A stretch of 64,000 nt of DNA from JBPRGH01 sp051418055. Lineage in GTDB: Bacteria; Bacteroidota; Bacteroidia; Cytophagales; Cyclobacteriaceae. Below the pieces are notes generated by a model, which was given only the letters and a program-made list of their open reading frames with translations, ran no database searches and was not told where the DNA came from. The position numbers and the translations under genes are program-made. Positions 8,716 to 18,397 of this stretch are shown here, in pieces. Every line of letters starts with the position of its first letter. Position 1 is the stretch's first letter. The stretch lies in the NCBI GenBank assembly GCA_051418055.1, contig JBPRGH010000044.1:5662-69661 (forward strand). The letters are read 5' to 3'.

Positions 8716-9681
8716 TTGGTAGAGAAAGTAATTACTTTGGAAAATATCTCCCTACTCGATTTTTTGGGAGTTCAGAATAATAACATTAGTGAATTATCTA
8801 ATGCGTTCCCTGAAAGTAAAATCATAAGCAGGGGCAATGAAATTCGCATCAAGGGGAATACTAATGAAATTATAAAAATAAATGATATCCTCAACTCCTT
8901 ACTTGAACATTATCATAAGTATGGTAAGGTAACAAAGGAAAATGTACAGACATACCTTTCGCAGGAAAGTGAAGCAAATCTTCCTGAAGATACGGAAAAT
9001 ACCTTGATCTATGGTACGCGAGGTTCTGCCATAAAACCAAGGACTATCAATCAGCAGAAACTTGTGTATGCTATACGGGAGAATGATCTTGTCTTTGCCT
9101 TGGGTCCTGCCGGTACCGGTAAAACTTATATTTCGGTTGCACTGGCTGTCCAGGCGCTGAAGAATAAGGCTGTTAAAAAAATCATCATTACACGTCCTGC
9201 TGTAGAGGCGGGGGAGACTTTAGGTTTTTTACCGGGCGACCTGAAAGAAAAACTTGATCCATACCTGCGACCAATATACGACGCGCTCTATGATATGGTA
9301 CCAGGAGAAAAATTGCGCTATTATATGGAGAACAACATTATTGAGATAGCGCCACTGGCTTATATGAGAGGGCGTACCTTAAATAATGCCTTTATTTTAC
9401 TTGATGAGGCGCAAAATACTACTCCAAGCCAGATCAAGATGTTTTTAACACGAATGGGGCCTCATTCAAAAGTAATTATCACAGGTGATACTTCGCAGAT
9501 CGACCTGCCTAAGAAGCAGAAATCAGGTTTGATCGAGGCTACTAAAATTCTTAATGGTATTGAAGGAATAGGTTTAGTCCAGCTTACCGGAAAGGATGTG
9601 GTAAGACACAAAATAGTTAAAAAGATCATTGAGGCCTATCGTATTGCTGAGGATGATCATGATGAAAGACAGAAATTTTAA
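8716..9681 (+). CDS. phoH: PhoH family ATPase
   Basis: The 321-residue protein has an N-terminal KH-like region (about 1-90) and a PhoH P-loop ATPase domain with GPAGTGKT (Walker A, about 133-140), TRPAVEAGE, the Walker B stretch FILLDEAQNTT and ITGDTSQIDLP. PhoH/YbeZ proteins are RNA-linked ATPases that work with YbeY in ribosome maturation. The frame opens with TTG at 8716 and no ATG fits before the conserved MVEKVITLENISLLDFLG start, so a TTG start is likely. It is divergent from the DUF62 gene. Confidence 0.9.
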   Translation: MVEKVITLENISLLDFLGVQNNNISELSNAFPESKIISRGNEIRIKGNTNEIIKINDILNSLLEHYHKYGKVTKENVQTYLSQESEANLPEDTENTLIYGTRGSAIKPRTINQQKLVYAIRENDLVFALGPAGTGKTYISVALAVQALKNKAVKKIIITRPAVEAGETLGFLPGDLKEKLDPYLRPIYDALYDMVPGEKLRYYMENNIIEIAPLAYMRGRTLNNAFILLDEAQNTTPSQIKMFLTRMGPHSKVIITGDTSQIDLPKKQKSGLIEATKILNGIEGIGLVQLTGKDVVRHKIVKKIIEAYRIAEDDHDERQKF

Positions 9682-9683
9682 CT

Positions 9684-9817
9684 AAAGAGACTGTCTCAAA
9701 AGCCATTTTTAGGTCATCCTGCAATTCAGTTCAGGATCTTTCGTTGTTCAGAAACGCTTCGGCAATAGATACTGAAATAAATTCAGCATGACGAGAACCT
9801 TTGGAGACAGCCTCTTT
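9684..9817. repeat. MITE-like palindromic intergenic element, 134 bp
   Basis: Terminal inverted repeats of 19 bases (AAAGAGACTGTCTCAAAAG at 9684-9702 and its complement with two mismatches at 9799-9817) bound the element. Inside, GTCATCCTG...TTCAGGATCT faces a diverged reverse copy (AGATACTGAAAT...CAGCATGAC), so the whole element can fold into one long hairpin. It has no coding capacity and follows phoH by two bases, so it may also act as a transcript end. Confidence 0.7.
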
Positions 9818-9863
9818 TTAATTGTATGTGAGATTAAAACGCCGACGTAAGAAATTTTCGTTA

Positions 9864-10523
9864 CTAATGAGGATTATTTTTTGGTTTAAAACCTTTTACT
9901 GAGGGAGAGATCTCCATTTCCTTTTTCAGTAAAGGGTCAGTTATGATTTCTTTTACAGAAGTTTCAAAATTTAATAATCCTGCCCATATTGGGAGCTCAT
10001 AATCCGGCTCGTCATCACCGGGAGGGCCAGTGCGTACTTTACTTGAAACCTGCTCAATTTCAAGGCGCAGTACGGTGGTTGCCTTTAACTCTTTAGCAGA
10101 AGGCTCACGGACCTCCTCCCATCTTCCTGCAATAATATTGTCTGAAATAGCCTTTAAAGCCTGAGATTTTTCAGGCTCCTCTGCAATATAAGCCTTTCCA
10201 AATACCATGGCAGATCGATAATTCATGCTGTGATGAAAAGCCGAGCGTGCGAGCACAAGGGCATCAACATGTGTTACAGTAAGACAAACATCCAGACCTT
10301 TCTCAAGCTCTTTCAACATCCTGCTGGTCGAAGCTCCATGTATATAGAGCTTATCATCAATTCTGCCGTAAAGGGTGGGAATTACAAAAGGCTGATTATT
10401 TTGAATAAATCCTACATGACATACAAATCCAGCATCCAATATATTGTACAGGGTCTCCTGATCGTAATGTCCCCGCTTTGGAATACGCTTTACTTTATTT
10501 CGGTTGTTTATCGGGTTTTCCAT
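9864..10523 (-). CDS. Pyridoxamine 5'-phosphate oxidase family flavin-binding protein
   Basis: The 219-residue protein has the split-barrel flavin-binding fold of the PNPOx-like/NimA group: KRGHYDQETLYNILDAGFVCHVGF, QPFVIPTLYGRIDDKLYIHGA, then VDALVLARSAFHHSMNYRSAMVFG. The second motif is the usual FMN-contact strand and YRSAMVFG the dimer strand. Relatives bind FMN or F420 and reduce small molecules such as nitroimidazoles; the real substrate is unknown. It is a lone gene between the MITE-like element and the MFS transporter. Confidence 0.85.
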   Translation of the reverse strand: MENPINNRNKVKRIPKRGHYDQETLYNILDAGFVCHVGFIQNNQPFVIPTLYGRIDDKLYIHGASTSRMLKELEKGLDVCLTVTHVDALVLARSAFHHSMNYRSAMVFGKAYIAEEPEKSQALKAISDNIIAGRWEEVREPSAKELKATTVLRLEIEQVSSKVRTGPPGDDEPDYELPIWAGLLNFETSVKEIITDPLLKKEMEISPSVKGFKPKNNPH

Positions 10524-10637
10524 TTTAAAATATTAAGAAGTAAAGATAGAATGAAAGATCGAAATGCAACTCCTCCGGGCAAACCACCAAAGCGGATTTT
10601 TACCATCTCTAAAGCTTTAAGATTTTAATAAAAGCGC

Positions 10638-11813
10638 TTAAAATTCCTTTTTTAAAATCCTCGAAAAGAAGAGTAAACCTATAACGGGTCCCGGAGCTAA
10701 TAAGAGAAAGATCCAGTTAGCATTTTCAGTAATATCATATAAAAAATTGATCAGCTGAATACTGAAAATGGTGATCAGGAAACCAAAGCTATTAACAACT
10801 GTAAGGGCTGTACCTGTATAATCTGTCGGGGCAGTTTTAGCAACAAGGGTAGAAAATTGAGGAGAATCAGCAATCACAGCTAATCCCCAGACAACTAAAT
10901 AAAGAATGAAAAAAAGAGGGCTAAAATCAAAAATTGCAAAAGAAAATATGCAGCATAGACAGGAGATTAATAATGCAGAAAAAGCAACTTTCGGGCTACC
11001 GTATCTTTCTGCTATAAATCCTCCTGCAATACATGAAATACCACCAATGGCAATTATTATAAATGACAGCAGGCTTATATCTATAAAAAGTGCCGAATTT
11101 TCCTTTTGATAATACAAAAGAATTACAGGGACAAATGCCCAGAAAGCATATAACTCCCACATATGTCCGAAATATCCTAATGCAGCTGAGCGAAAGTCTT
11201 TTTTTGAAAATACTTTAAAGAATGCTGTAAGATCTATTACGTTGCTTTTTTTTCTGAATGGTCCATCAGGAACAAAAAAATATATCAGTAAGCCTCCTGT
11301 TGCGGCTAGTATTGAAATTACCCATACAACCAGCTGCCAGTTTATTTCTCTCGTGAAGTAGCTTACCAAATGAGGGAAAGCTGTACCAACAACTAAAGCC
11401 CCAACAAGAAAACCTAAGGCTTTTCCTAATCCTTTCTGATGCCAGTCCGATGCTATTTTCATTCCTACAGGATAAATACCAGCAAGAAAAATTCCCGTAA
11501 GGAACCTGATGGCGATCAGCGAGTAGAATCCTTCAGCCAGAAAAATAATGGACAGGTTCACGAAAGCTCCTCCAAGAGCACAGAATAAAAAAACTTTTGA
11601 CGGAGAAAACCTGTCGGCAATAGTAAGCATGGCAAAAAGCAGCGTACCGAAAATGAAACCAAATTGTACAGCACTGGTTATGTGGCCGATCAGGTCATCC
11701 TGCAGGTGGAGATTTTGCTGTAGATCAGTAATGATCGCATTTCCGGCAAACCAAAGTGAGGTGCCGGCAAATTGTGAGAATACAATTACCGGCAAGACCC
11801 ATTGCCTGTTCAT
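10638..11813 (-). CDS. MFS transporter
   Basis: The 391-residue protein has twelve predicted membrane helices in two halves, with the long cytoplasmic loop around residues 185-205 (FFVPDGPFRKKSN). The N-terminal half carries the MFS motif A-like stretch FAMLTIADRFSPSKVFLF after helix 2. The N-terminus QWVLPVIVFSQFAGTSLWFAGNAI resembles the CynX/NimT-like group. The substrate cannot be told. Its ATG overlaps the purB stop by one base (TAATG), so it is probably translated by coupling to purB. Confidence 0.85.
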   Translation of the reverse strand: MNRQWVLPVIVFSQFAGTSLWFAGNAIITDLQQNLHLQDDLIGHITSAVQFGFIFGTLLFAMLTIADRFSPSKVFLFCALGGAFVNLSIIFLAEGFYSLIAIRFLTGIFLAGIYPVGMKIASDWHQKGLGKALGFLVGALVVGTAFPHLVSYFTREINWQLVVWVISILAATGGLLIYFFVPDGPFRKKSNVIDLTAFFKVFSKKDFRSAALGYFGHMWELYAFWAFVPVILLYYQKENSALFIDISLLSFIIIAIGGISCIAGGFIAERYGSPKVAFSALLISCLCCIFSFAIFDFSPLFFILYLVVWGLAVIADSPQFSTLVAKTAPTDYTGTALTVVNSFGFLITIFSIQLINFLYDITENANWIFLLLAPGPVIGLLFFSRILKKEF

Positions 11814-13156
11814 TACCTTCCGGTATAATTATATGGGCTGATCTTCTTCAGTGTATCCTTTATCTCCTCTTTGACAGAAAGACCATCAATAAAATTATGT
11901 ATTACTTCTTTGGTTATCTTTTGATTTGTCCTTGTAAGCTCCTTTAAAGCTTCATAAGGTTTTGGATATTTTTCCCTTCGTAATACTGTCTGGATAGCCT
12001 CTGCTACAACAGCCCAGTTTTTTTCAAGGTCATCTTCCAGTGCAGATTTATTCAGCTCTACCTTTTCCAGCCCTTTTAATAAAGATTTGTACGATATAAG
12101 CATGTGTGCCAGCGGAACACCAACATTTCGTAAAACGGTAGAATCTGTAAGGTCCCGCTGTAACCTGCTTATCGGTAGTTTTGCAGAAAGATGCTCTAAT
12201 ATGGCATTAGCCATTCCCAGATTACCTTCTGCATTTTCAAAATCGATAGGATTAACTTTATGTGGCATGGCTGATGAGCCTACTTCATCGTCTTTGATCT
12301 TTTGCTTAAAGTACTCCATGCTGATATACTGCCAGAAATCCCGTGAAAGATCAATTAGCACAGTATTAATTCTTTTTATCGAATCACAAAAGGCAGCCAG
12401 GTGATCATAGTGTTCGATTTGAGTAGTGGGAAAACTTCTTTTCAGCCCCAGCGATTGTTGTACAAACTGATTGGCAAATGCATGCCAGTCCTGCTCGGGA
12501 TAGGCAACATAATGGGCATTAAAATTTCCAGTAGCCCCTCCGAATTTTGCAGCATGCGGTACTGCCGTTAATAGCTGTACCTGCTCCCGAAGACGTTCTG
12601 AAAAAACCGATATCTCCTTACCCAGGCGCGTAGGTGATGCCGGCTGCCCGTGTGTCCGTGCCAGCATCGGGATATTTTCCCAGTCGAGTGCCATAAGCTC
12701 GAGCTTTTCAATTACCCGCTCCAGCTCCGGTAGCATTAGCTCCTCCATAGCCTCCTTTATTGATAAAGGAATGGCGGTATTATTTATATCCTGACTGGTA
12801 AGCCCAAAGTGGATAAACTCCACATGATCTTTCAGCCCCAGCTGAGAAAACCTTCCTTTAAGAAAATATTCTACGGCTTTTACATCATGATTAGTGGTGG
12901 TTTCTATTTCTTTAATTTCCTGAGCGTCTCGTTCGGAAAAATTGATATATATGTTACGGATGGTTTTATATTTATTTTTATCAAAACCTTTTAGCTCAGG
13001 AAGAGGCAGTTCACATAAGGCAATAAAATATTCTATTTCAATCCTCACCCTGTAGTTGATCAGACCGAATTCGGAAAAATAAGGGCTTAATTCAGCAGTT
13101 TTATTTCTATAGCGTCCATCAACAGGAGAGATTGCATTAAGTTGATCAAGTTTCAT
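11813..13156 (-). CDS. purB: Adenylosuccinate lyase
   Basis: The enzyme cleaves SAICAR and adenylosuccinate in purine synthesis. The 447-residue chain has NAISPVDGRY at the N-terminus, FGLTSQDINNTA (catalytic His region), ARTHGQPASPTRLGKE and the lyase signature GSSAMPHKVNPIDFEN with the mobile catalytic serine. The open frame reaches back to 13177, but that codon lies inside the -7 box of a good promoter (13175-13204). I therefore use the ATG at 13156, which also aligns with the E. coli PurB N-terminus. Confidence 0.95.
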   Translation of the reverse strand: MKLDQLNAISPVDGRYRNKTAELSPYFSEFGLINYRVRIEIEYFIALCELPLPELKGFDKNKYKTIRNIYINFSERDAQEIKEIETTTNHDVKAVEYFLKGRFSQLGLKDHVEFIHFGLTSQDINNTAIPLSIKEAMEELMLPELERVIEKLELMALDWENIPMLARTHGQPASPTRLGKEISVFSERLREQVQLLTAVPHAAKFGGATGNFNAHYVAYPEQDWHAFANQFVQQSLGLKRSFPTTQIEHYDHLAAFCDSIKRINTVLIDLSRDFWQYISMEYFKQKIKDDEVGSSAMPHKVNPIDFENAEGNLGMANAILEHLSAKLPISRLQRDLTDSTVLRNVGVPLAHMLISYKSLLKGLEKVELNKSALEDDLEKNWAVVAEAIQTVLRREKYPKPYEALKELTRTNQKITKEVIHNFIDGLSVKEEIKDTLKKISPYNYTGR

Positions 13157-13174
13157 GTAGTAGTCGTTAAGAGG

Positions 13175-13204
13175 CAAATTTAGTCTTCATTCAATGGTTG
13201 ACAA
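13175..13204 (-). promoter_or_regulatory. Bacteroidota sigma-A promoter of purB
   Basis: On the minus strand TTG (13204-13202), a 19-base spacer and TAAATTTG (13182-13175) match the TTG-N19-TAnnTTTG consensus. Transcription would start near 13168, 12 bases before the ATG at 13156. This decides the purB start. Confidence 0.65.
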
Positions 13205-13233
13205 AATCAGAGGCATGAAAATACTTTTTTGGT

Positions 13234-13241
13234 TAGCTTTG
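13234..13241 (+). promoter_or_regulatory. Possible -7 element for the DUF5916 gene
   Basis: TAGCTTTG fits TAnnTTTG and lies 11 bases before the ATG at 13253. No TTG is found about 19 bases upstream, so it is weak. If real, it excludes the in-frame TTG at 13229 as the start. Confidence 0.35.
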
Positions 13242-13252
13242 CGAGCGGAACG

Positions 13253-15478
13253 ATGAGGAACTGTTATTTTTTAATATTTGCATTTTTTCTTTCTGAAACT
13301 TCTTTGTTAGCACAAATAAATGCCGAAAAATTTACTTATCAGGTTAATGCTACTACAGAAGAAATAATTATAGATGGTCGGTTGGAGGAACCCTTATGGA
13401 CCAGGCTCGATCATATAAATCAGTTTTATCTAAATTTTCCTATTGATTCTGTAAAAGCAGAATATCAGACACAGGTGTTGGTAGCGTATGATGACAAAAA
13501 TTTTTATATAGCGGGAAGGGCATTTGATGCTAATCCGGATCATGTAGTGCAGTCGCTGAAGAGAGATTTTGATTTTGGAGGTAATGATAATATCAGCTTT
13601 TATATTGATCCATATAATGATTATACCAATGGGTTTACTTTTGGGATTACGCCTCTTGGTGTTCAGCGGGAAGGTATAGTTACCAATGGCCAGGAGGTTT
13701 CTACCGACTGGGACAACAAATGGTTTGCTGATACAGAGCACCATGAGGGGTTCTGGACTTTTGAAATATCAATACCATTTAAGACACTGCGGTACAACGA
13801 AGAGCTTAAAGCCTGGAATTTTAATGTTTTACGTAATAATTTAAAGGATAACACGCGCTCCTCATGGACTATAATTCCCGTAGGTTACCGCCCTTCTTCA
13901 TTTGCCTTTGCAGGAAAATTATTATTTGATAAGAAATTACCTAAACCGGGTATAAATGCCGTCCTCATTCCTTATGTAGCAGGATCATATATTTCAGCTG
14001 AGGAAACAGAGACTGGTTTTAATGCTGGGTTTGACGCAAAAATTGGTTTAACACCAAGTTTAAATCTGGATCTGACATTCAATCCGGATTTTTCTCAGGT
14101 TGAAGTAGACCGCCAGGTAACCAACCTGAGCCGTTTTGAAATTTTCTTTCCTGAAAGGAGACAATTCTTCCTTGAAAACCAGGATCTTTTTTCAGAAGGT
14201 GGTTTTCGTTCCTCAAGACCTTTTTTCTCTCGGCGGATCGGAATAAGTACGGATACTATCGGGATTACCAAACAGGTGCCTTTGCAGTACGGCATGCGTT
14301 TAAGTGGAAAAGTAGCAAATAACTGGAGGATAGGATTGCTAAATATCCAAACTGAAGAGGAAGACAATGCATTGCTTCCCGGAGCTGTTGCGGAACCATA
14401 TGCTTTTCGTCTGCCGGGTCAAAATTATACCGTGGCTGTTGCGCAGAGGCAAATATTTGGAAGAAGCAATATAGGTGCTGTGTTTGTAAACCGGGAAGCG
14501 TTAGATTTCGATGAGCAGGATACACTACTTTCTACAACAAAATATAACAGGGTTTTTGGGCTGGATTATAACCTGCTATCAAAGGATAATAAGTGGGAGG
14601 GAGATTTCTTCTATCACCGTTCTGTGGATCCGGAGCCTAAGGAAAGCAGTTATTCAACCGGTGCGTTTTTAAGATATGATAATAGTATCATTAGTATCGC
14701 TGTCTTAGCAGAGAGTGTTGGTGAAAATTACAATGCGGAAGTAGGATTTGTACAGCGAAAAGATATCATAAAAACAGGTTCTTTTATAGATTACAACTTT
14801 TATCCTGTCTCCAGAACCGTACAAAACCATGGTCCGGGTTTTAATATTTTTTATACGACCGATACTGATGGTAACAGAACTGATATGGAAATCAGTGCTG
14901 ATTATTCTATTGAGTTCCTTAATACTGCAGAGATCAGGGCGGGATTTGAGCGGAGATTTGAAATGTTGCGGCGTCCATTTGATCCTACTAGGGCAAGTGA
15001 AGTAAAACTTGATATAGGAGATGCTTTTTGGTGGAACAGGTATACTATTAGTGCTGAAACAGATCGGCGGAAAACATTAAATGCGGAAGGTGAAGTATCT
15101 TATGGTGGTTTTTATAATGGTAATCGTTTTGTAGCTAATACGGAAATAAATTATAGGTATCAGCCTTACGGCCAACTTTCTCTTGCTGCTGAATATAACC
15201 AGTTGGATTTTCCGGATCCATTCATTGATACCGAATTCTGGCTTATCGGACCAAAGGTTGAAGTTACGTTCACAAAAAGCATTTTTTTAACGACCTTTGT
15301 ACAATACAACGAGCAGCGTGATAATGTTAATCTTAATGCACGCCTGCAGTGGAGATACAAACCCGTCTCTGATTTGTTTGTTGTTTATACTGAGAACTAT
15401 CTGCCTTCAGGTTTATTTGCCGATGGTTCTTTAAACAGGGCTTTAGTTTTTAAATTGACGTATTGGTTAAATCTATAG
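13253..15478 (+). CDS. DUF5916 outer-membrane protein with CBM9-like N-terminal domain
   Basis: From the ATG at 13253 the protein has 741 residues: a signal peptide (about 1-21, ending SLLAQ), a CBM9/DOMON-like domain (about 25-215, IIDGRLEEPLWTRLDHINQF, VLVAYDDKNFYIAGRAFD, DNISFYIDPYNDYTNGFTF), and a C-terminal beta-barrel region. The barrel region contains the hallmark NPDFSQVEVDRQVTNLSRFEIFFPERRQFF split here as NPDFSQVEVDRQ and FFPERRQFFLEN. The family is common in Bacteroidota and its role is not settled. It heads an operon with the reductase and the M3 peptidase: the next gene starts two bases after its stop. Confidence 0.85.
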   Translation: MRNCYFLIFAFFLSETSLLAQINAEKFTYQVNATTEEIIIDGRLEEPLWTRLDHINQFYLNFPIDSVKAEYQTQVLVAYDDKNFYIAGRAFDANPDHVVQSLKRDFDFGGNDNISFYIDPYNDYTNGFTFGITPLGVQREGIVTNGQEVSTDWDNKWFADTEHHEGFWTFEISIPFKTLRYNEELKAWNFNVLRNNLKDNTRSSWTIIPVGYRPSSFAFAGKLLFDKKLPKPGINAVLIPYVAGSYISAEETETGFNAGFDAKIGLTPSLNLDLTFNPDFSQVEVDRQVTNLSRFEIFFPERRQFFLENQDLFSEGGFRSSRPFFSRRIGISTDTIGITKQVPLQYGMRLSGKVANNWRIGLLNIQTEEEDNALLPGAVAEPYAFRLPGQNYTVAVAQRQIFGRSNIGAVFVNREALDFDEQDTLLSTTKYNRVFGLDYNLLSKDNKWEGDFFYHRSVDPEPKESSYSTGAFLRYDNSIISIAVLAESVGENYNAEVGFVQRKDIIKTGSFIDYNFYPVSRTVQNHGPGFNIFYTTDTDGNRTDMEISADYSIEFLNTAEIRAGFERRFEMLRRPFDPTRASEVKLDIGDAFWWNRYTISAETDRRKTLNAEGEVSYGGFYNGNRFVANTEINYRYQPYGQLSLAAEYNQLDFPDPFIDTEFWLIGPKVEVTFTKSIFLTTFVQYNEQRDNVNLNARLQWRYKPVSDLFVVYTENYLPSGLFADGSLNRALVFKLTYWLNL

Positions 15479-15480
15479 AA

Positions 15481-16611
15481 ATGGTATTTAATTTATTTAA
15501 TAAAAAAGGAAAAGAAGAAAAGAAGGAAAAAGCTTCAAAGGGTTCAAATCGGTACCGCGACCTTAAAGTAAAGGAGATCATCAATGAAACCCATGATGCT
15601 ATAACCATTGTATTTCATTCCCCTGAAGAAAAATTTAATTATAAATCAGGGCAGTTTTTAACTCTTATTGTAAATATTAACGGGAAAGAAGTTCGCCGGG
15701 CTTATTCACTTTGCAGCAGCCCTTATACTGACGATGATCTTGCCGTTACTGTAAAAAGAGTTGACGGTGGATTGATGTCCAACTGGTTACCGGATAATCT
15801 TAATGTTGGCGATACAGTGAAGGTTATGGAGCCAATGGGAGTTTTTACCACCGAATTCAAGAGCTCCAATAAACGCCATGTAATCATGTTTGCCGGCGGT
15901 AGCGGTATTACTCCGATGCTTTCTATAATAAAATCTTTGTTGTCTCAGGAGCCGGATAGTATTGTATCCCTAATCTATGCCAACAGGAATATTAACAGCA
16001 TCATCTTTAAAGAAGAGCTGGATAAATTAGAAACTGAATATGAAGGCAGGGTTCATGTAATACATATTCTTGATGATGCTCCAATGAACTGGCAGGGATA
16101 CTCCGGACTGTTGAATCATGAGATGCTAAATAAACTTTTTGAGCGAATCCCTGACTGGGGACTGGAAAAAACCACATACCTGATGTGCGGCCCTGAAGGG
16201 ATGATGAAAAATGTTGAAACCCTACTTTCAGCCCAGGATATTCCAAAGGAAAACGTCTTTAAGGAAAGTTTTGTGGCAGGAACTATTGATAAGGAATTAA
16301 AGCAGGCGGAGGCTGCAACCGGTGGTGATGAGGTTGTAGAACGTGAAGTTACTATTCATTATGATGGAGAGGAACATAAGATCATGGTCCCGCCGGATAA
16401 AACTATTCTCGAAACAGCTCTTGATCTTGGAATTGATCTTCCTTTCTCCTGTCAAAGTGGATTATGTACAGCTTGCCGGGGTAAGTGTATCAGTGGTAAA
16501 GTGAAACTTGAGGAAGAAGAGGGATTGAGTGAAGCGGAACTGGCTGAAGGTTACGTGCTTACATGTGTCGGACATCCTCTTACTGAAGATGTAATAATTG
16601 AAATAGGTTAA
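15481..16611 (+). CDS. PaaE/Hcr-like ferredoxin-type reductase (FAD, NAD(P)H, 2Fe-2S)
   Basis: The 376-residue flavoprotein has an FAD domain (about 25-125, RRAYSLCSSP and a GGLMSNWL phosphate loop), an NAD(P)H domain (about 130-260, FAGGSGITPMLSIIKSL, YLMCGPEGMMKNVE) and a C-terminal plant-type 2Fe-2S domain (about 285-376). The cluster ligands are CQSGLCTAC with the fourth Cys in LTCVGHP. It passes electrons from NAD(P)H to a partner oxygenase or desaturase. The order matches PaaE of phenylacetyl-CoA epoxidase, but no PaaABCD is nearby, so the partner is unknown. An in-frame ATG at 15463 lies inside the previous gene; the ATG at 15481 fits better. Confidence 0.9.
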   Translation: MVFNLFNKKGKEEKKEKASKGSNRYRDLKVKEIINETHDAITIVFHSPEEKFNYKSGQFLTLIVNINGKEVRRAYSLCSSPYTDDDLAVTVKRVDGGLMSNWLPDNLNVGDTVKVMEPMGVFTTEFKSSNKRHVIMFAGGSGITPMLSIIKSLLSQEPDSIVSLIYANRNINSIIFKEELDKLETEYEGRVHVIHILDDAPMNWQGYSGLLNHEMLNKLFERIPDWGLEKTTYLMCGPEGMMKNVETLLSAQDIPKENVFKESFVAGTIDKELKQAEAATGGDEVVEREVTIHYDGEEHKIMVPPDKTILETALDLGIDLPFSCQSGLCTACRGKCISGKVKLEEEEGLSEAELAEGYVLTCVGHPLTEDVIIEIG

Positions 16612-18335
16612 TGAAAGGAACTGTAATAATACCTGAGAGGAAGCCAAGAAAATTTGTTCCCGAAGATTTTAAGATCAAAGACTGGGAGAGCTTAAAACCT
16701 TATTATGAGGATCTTCTGGAGAGAGAAATAAAAAACAAGGAAGATCTTCGCAAGTGGTTTATTGACCGGAGTGAGCTGGAATCCATTATTTCGGAAGATC
16801 ACGGCTGGAGATATATCAATATGACCCGGTTTACGGATAATGAGGAATATGCCGAGGCTTACAGGACCTTTATACAGCAGATCCAGCCAAAGATAGCCCC
16901 TGTTACAGATAAGCTAAATAGAGAAGCTTTAGAGTCGCCTTTCCTAAATGAGCTGGAGAAAGAAGAAGGCTTTGACATATTAATTCGCTCTCTGAGAAAG
17001 GAAATAGAAATCTTCAGGGAAGAGAATATTTCTCTGTTTACAGAAATCCAGACTGAAACCCAAAAGTACGGGCAGATCATTGGCAATATGACTGTAGAAG
17101 TAGAAGGGCAGGAGATGACCCTTCCGCAGGCAACAGTGCTTCTACAGGATAATAACCGGAAGAAAAGAGAGGAGGTCTATAAGAAAATCGTATCCAGAAG
17201 GCTTCAGGATAAGAATAAGCTGGAAGAGCTGTTTGATAACCTTGTTGAGCTACGACATAAAGTTGCAGAAAATGCAGGATTTCAAAATTTCAGGGACTAC
17301 ATGTTTAAATCTCTCGGCCGGTTTGATTACGACCCAAAGGATTGTTTTGAATTTCATAAGGCAGTAAAAAATGAAGTAGCGCCGAAATTAAATGATATTG
17401 CCAGTGAGCGTAAGGAAAAATTAGGTGTGGAGAAACTGAAGCCATGGGATAAAGCCGTGGATCCTGAGGCAAAACCTGCATTAAAACCTTTCAAAACCAG
17501 TGAAGAGCTGACTCAAAAGACTATAGAAGCATTCAGCAGGCTGGATCCTTTTCTGGGAGAATGTCTGGCTATAATGGATGAGATGGGCCATCTGGACCTT
17601 GAGTCGCGAAAAGGAAAAGCACCCGGGGGCTATAATTATCCGCTGGCTGAAATAGGGGTGCCTTTCATTTTTATGAATGCTACTTCCACTCTTCGTGATA
17701 TGGTGACGATCCTGCATGAAGGCGGCCATGCCGTACATTCTTTTCTGATCAGGGACCTTGAAATTAGTGATTTTAAAGAAGCTCCTTCTGAAGTTGCCGA
17801 ATTGGCTTCTATGGCCATGGAACTCATTTCTATGGATGAATGGGATTTGTTTTTTGATAATGAGGAGGATCTTAAAAGAGCCAAAAAAGAGCATCTTGAG
17901 CAGATAATTGAAACTTTACCATGGGTAGCAACCATTGATAAATTCCAGCACTGGATATACGAAACCCCTTCTCATACAAGGGAGGAGAGGAAACAGGAAT
18001 GGAACAGGATCTTTGATTCTTTTACAGATGATGTGACTGATTGGAGTGGCTGTGAGGAAGCCAAGAATTATCTATGGCATAAGCAGCTTCATCTTTATGA
18101 AGTACCTTTCTATTATATTGAATATGGTATGGCCCAGTTAGGTGCTGTTGCAGTTTGGAGAAATTATAAATCAGATAAAAGAAAAGGTCTGGAAGGTTAC
18201 ATTAATGCCCTGAAGTTAGGCTATATCAGATCAATTCCTGAAGTATATGAAGCTGCAAACATTAAGTTTGATTTTAGCAGTGATTATATAAAGTCGCTTA
18301 TAAAGTTCGTAAAGGAAGAGATGGATAATTTATAA
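16611..18335 (+). CDS. M3 family oligoendopeptidase
   Basis: The 574-residue cytoplasmic zinc peptidase has the M3 motif HEGGHAVH (about 368-375) and the downstream third ligand in EAPSEVAELASMAME. The late YYIEYGMAQLGA tyrosine motif of PepF-like enzymes is also present. It would trim peptides in the cytoplasm. It has no signal peptide. Its ATG overlaps the stop of the reductase gene (TAATG), and a strong terminator follows, so it closes the three-gene operon. Confidence 0.92.
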   Translation: MKGTVIIPERKPRKFVPEDFKIKDWESLKPYYEDLLEREIKNKEDLRKWFIDRSELESIISEDHGWRYINMTRFTDNEEYAEAYRTFIQQIQPKIAPVTDKLNREALESPFLNELEKEEGFDILIRSLRKEIEIFREENISLFTEIQTETQKYGQIIGNMTVEVEGQEMTLPQATVLLQDNNRKKREEVYKKIVSRRLQDKNKLEELFDNLVELRHKVAENAGFQNFRDYMFKSLGRFDYDPKDCFEFHKAVKNEVAPKLNDIASERKEKLGVEKLKPWDKAVDPEAKPALKPFKTSEELTQKTIEAFSRLDPFLGECLAIMDEMGHLDLESRKGKAPGGYNYPLAEIGVPFIFMNATSTLRDMVTILHEGGHAVHSFLIRDLEISDFKEAPSEVAELASMAMELISMDEWDLFFDNEEDLKRAKKEHLEQIIETLPWVATIDKFQHWIYETPSHTREERKQEWNRIFDSFTDDVTDWSGCEEAKNYLWHKQLHLYEVPFYYIEYGMAQLGAVAVWRNYKSDKRKGLEGYINALKLGYIRSIPEVYEAANIKFDFSSDYIKSLIKFVKEEMDNL

Positions 18336-18351
18336 GGGAAATTGATATTTT

Positions 18352-18382
18352 AAAAAGGCCGGTTTATTTAACCGGCCTTTTT
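18352..18382. terminator. Bidirectional rho-independent terminator
   Basis: A perfect 13-bp stem (AAAAAGGCCGGTT / AACCGGCCTTTTT) around TATTT lies between the converging M3 peptidase and hsp20 genes and has a T run in either direction. Confidence 0.9.
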
Positions 18383-18397
18383 ATATTTTACCAATGA

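Noticed and set aside
16007..16246. Antisense frames in the PaaE-like, M3 and DUF5916 genes
   Set aside because: Each lies opposite a gene with strong motifs and shows no domain, start context or conservation signal.
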